Shown here in pieces: positions 61,960 through 64,000 of a stretch of 64,000 nt of DNA. The stretch is taken from positions 40,930,473-40,994,472 of the forward strand of contig NC_052046.1 of NCBI RefSeq assembly GCF_015832195.1, given 5' to 3'. Position 1 is the stretch's first letter. Each line of letters opens with the position of its first letter. Both the position numbers and the translations under genes were made by a program. The notes beneath the pieces are model-generated. The model ran no database searches and was not told the origin of the DNA. It saw only the letters and a program-made list of their open reading frames with translations. The stretch comes from Motacilla alba alba. Taxonomy: Eukaryota > Chordata > Aves > Passeriformes > Motacillidae.

Positions 61960-63418
61960 CTGAACAAAAGGAAAAAAAAAAAGGTATAATTTCCTGCTAA
62001 CATTTATAAATGAAAAATGAAGATGTTCCAAAGTTTTTCAACAAAAGCAAGCTTTGCAGATGATTCTTCCAAGTCACTTGCATCTTGACAGATTCTGGAA
62101 AACATTTTCCAGAAACACTGCACTAAAAATAAAGCTGCATGAACAAGTGTTGACATGCTTAGTCATTATTTCCAAAGTATCAGAAACTTCAATAATTAAT
62201 ATTTTAATTAAAAGTAACGAGCATAATAAGGCAGAAATAAAAACAAATGCAGAAATAAAACCAACTCAACCTCTCAAATCAATTCTATGCAATAACTTCA
62301 CAAGCTGCTGAACATTAATGCCACTATTATTTTTGGCATCAGCCATGTATTTATATTACATCATTGGGAAGACACTCTTACTTACTTTGGAAGGTGACCA
62401 GCTTACACCAGATGAATGAACAACTTGACTTCACCTACTCAGCTGCATTTTAATTAGCTCCCTATATGCCAACCTCAAATTTCTACAGATTTTGACCACT
62501 TCTTCCATTAAATCTTTCTTTGCATGCCAGTTCATTCCATAACTCTTTTATCCTAGGCCTTACTCTCCCATCCTTCACCTTTAAAAAGCAGATGGGAAAA
62601 AAAGCCCCTGTCTCCAGTGAAAAAGAGCTGGAACCTGAGCATCTAAAATCCTCCAACTGACTCATAATGCCTAGGATTTTCCAGTGACCAGACTAAAATC
62701 TTGGACAATTGCTACCATTGTTACGATTTGATGCCTTTTTTTTTTTTTTGCAAGCCCCTTGTCCAATTTCTTCCTTTCATCTGAAAAGAGACAGAACCAG
62801 GATTCACACAGAGCTCCAAAAACACCATCTAGAGTCAACATTTTTATTTACCTAAACATAAAGAAGTTCATACGTACCAAGTGACAGTGACTTTCACTCA
62901 AAAAAAAGCAAATAAGAGAGGGCATATATACAGACACACAATAGCAGTAAGATGACGGAAGGATTTACTTCCTGTATATGCTAGCAACTCCTAGTAATTT
63001 CTTAAACTGTGAAAGAAAAGATGAGAGTGCCTCTTGGGGAAGGGAGTGGTTTTTGGTTGACACTCCAGTTTTACAAGTGTTTTGGCATTTTTTCCAAAGC
63101 CTTTTCTTATTTGAGAAATATTTTTTTTTCCCGATGAAGCAAATAGGAATGTCATCGCCATGTGACTCTTTCCATTAATCCTCTATCAGATGCTTTTTGC
63201 TAAACAGATACAAAAGATGCTCTGCAGTCAACTAGCCCTGCCAGAACCGAAACACTATAACCAGACGTGTGCTGTATTCACTAGGAAGCAGCCCACTAAG
63301 GCCCAAGCACAAGGACAAGTGAGCAGTAAAAATAAAACTATGTTAATACCCATCCTCTTTGTGATTTTCACTAGAGCAACAGTTCCTAAGAATCACACCC
63401 AAATGGTGCCCAGCTCAC

Positions 63419-63600
63419 CTTGGGAGGCTCAGGTTCTGCAATGCCATTTTCTGCACCTTCAGCTGGCTCTTCTGCATCCAAAAGGATAGTCCAGCGATCC
63501 ATAAGAACATCATCCGCCTCATCCACAGAAACCAAAATGGAGTATGGGTCCTCCCCACTGTAGCCAGCTCCCCAGCGCAAGACTCTCCCCAAGTCATTAC
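63419..63600 (-). CDS. DGKQ: DGKQ exon (catalytic domain, GTGND region)
   Basis: The 182-nt exon has acceptor TTGCTCAG and donor CCCAAG/GTGAGC. The first two bases finish a Gly codon, so the GTGND motif spans the junction. It encodes NDLGRVLRWGAGYSGEDPYS, ILVSVDEADDVLMDRWTILL and an acidic stretch ending E-P-P-K. R-V-L-R-W-G-x-G-Y and V-L-M-D-R-W are conserved in the catalytic domain. Confidence 0.97.
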
Positions 63601-64000
63601 CTGAGCAACAGTGAAGAACGCAAAATGTGACTGTGTTTCATAATCAGTGCATCAGCCCTGTTTTATAAATCACACTGCACTAAGGTGCTCCAATCAAGTC
63701 ACAGAATTCATTTGTTTGGAAGGAAGAGTTAACTAGCTCAAAAAAAAAAAAAAAAAGTCTAAGCTGTGTTGTGTCTGCACATTTGCTTACCATTGCATAC
63801 AGACACATGGGAGCATTTCCACAAAAAGTGGTAGAAAAACCTGTTGTGGAGTTGAGACAGTAGGGAGCAACTGAGTTTGCTGTCTTACAGCAATGGCTGA
63901 TGCACCTGTGGCTGTCAGGAAGACGATATTTTGCCCTCCAAACTCCTGCCCACTCACCCACACATATATCAACACTCCTGCTGCTTGTTTCTCCTGATGC
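63601..64000 (-). other. DGKQ intron, right edge of window
   Basis: Contains an A run at about 63739-63757. A minus-strand frame at 63787-63975 ends in a donor-like ATG/GTAAGC but does not match the DGKQ residues expected upstream of the GTGND motif, so I do not call it an exon. Confidence 0.6.

Larger units (their letters stand above)
54192..63600 (-). other. DGKQ: DGKQ gene, 3' part (whole visible extent)
   Basis: Diacylglycerol kinase theta phosphorylates diacylglycerol to phosphatidic acid at membranes and in the nucleus, ending DAG signalling. Six exons on the minus strand join in frame into 287 residues plus stop: the end of the catalytic domain from its GTGND motif, the accessory domain, and a basic C-terminal tail. 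Human DGKQ has about 940 residues, so the cysteine-rich domains, the Ras-associating domain and the ATP-binding start of the catalytic domain lie off the right edge. All splice sites are canonical and no frameshift or stop was found, so the gene looks intact. It is transcribed toward the TDRD7-family promoter (head to tail). Confidence 0.95.

Noticed and set aside
63787..63975. Candidate upstream DGKQ exon ending in a donor-like GTAAGC
   Set aside because: The translation does not match the catalytic-domain residues that should precede the GTGND motif.

Overview
This window looks like bird nuclear DNA. It is littered with truncated CR1-type LINEs whose 3' ends carry the short ATTCTRTG-type tail repeat, it has large introns, one sharp CpG island, and two vertebrate genes recognisable exon by exon with consistent splice phases. 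I cannot name the species or chromosome.

Layout. About 13.6-33.7 kb, minus strand: the 5' part of a TDRD7-family gene (LOTUS/Tudor germ-granule protein). A CpG-island promoter lies at about 33.4-33.9 kb and a probable noncoding first exon has its donor after 33440. Five coding exons follow at 28892-28686, 21482-21341, 20235-20022, 15038-14953 and 13795-13578. They join in frame into 289 codons covering the first LOTUS domain and most of the second. I found no later exon in the remaining 13.5 kb, which holds CR1 copies and unassigned sequence. About 54.2-63.6 kb, minus strand: the last six coding exons of DGKQ (diacylglycerol kinase theta), also fully in frame, from the GTGND motif of the catalytic domain through the accessory domain to the stop codon at 54192. 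Both genes point leftward and are separated by about 20 kb.

The striking feature is between and inside these genes. A near-perfect inverted repeat with arms of about 1.9 kb (30274-32190 and 36971-38887, every base pair summing to 69161, so no indels over the core) flanks the TDRD7-family promoter across a 4.8 kb spacer. Moving outward, three more inverted blocks follow in the same mirrored order: 22346-22853 with 39585-40107, 19094-19686 with 40447-41039, and an older, much more diverged pair at about 18040-18540 with 44400-44890. The right side therefore looks like a collapsed mirror copy of the TDRD7-family 5' region from which every coding exon is missing. The inner blocks are almost identical and the outer one is old, which suggests gene conversion, repeated events, or an assembly artefact.

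Other content: CR1 copies on both strands, including one with an internal deletion and one that separates two unexplained minus-strand open stretches inside a DGKQ intron; several simple repeats; and a small minisatellite. I saw no tRNA, rRNA or CRISPR array. No intact transposon or provirus is recognisable.
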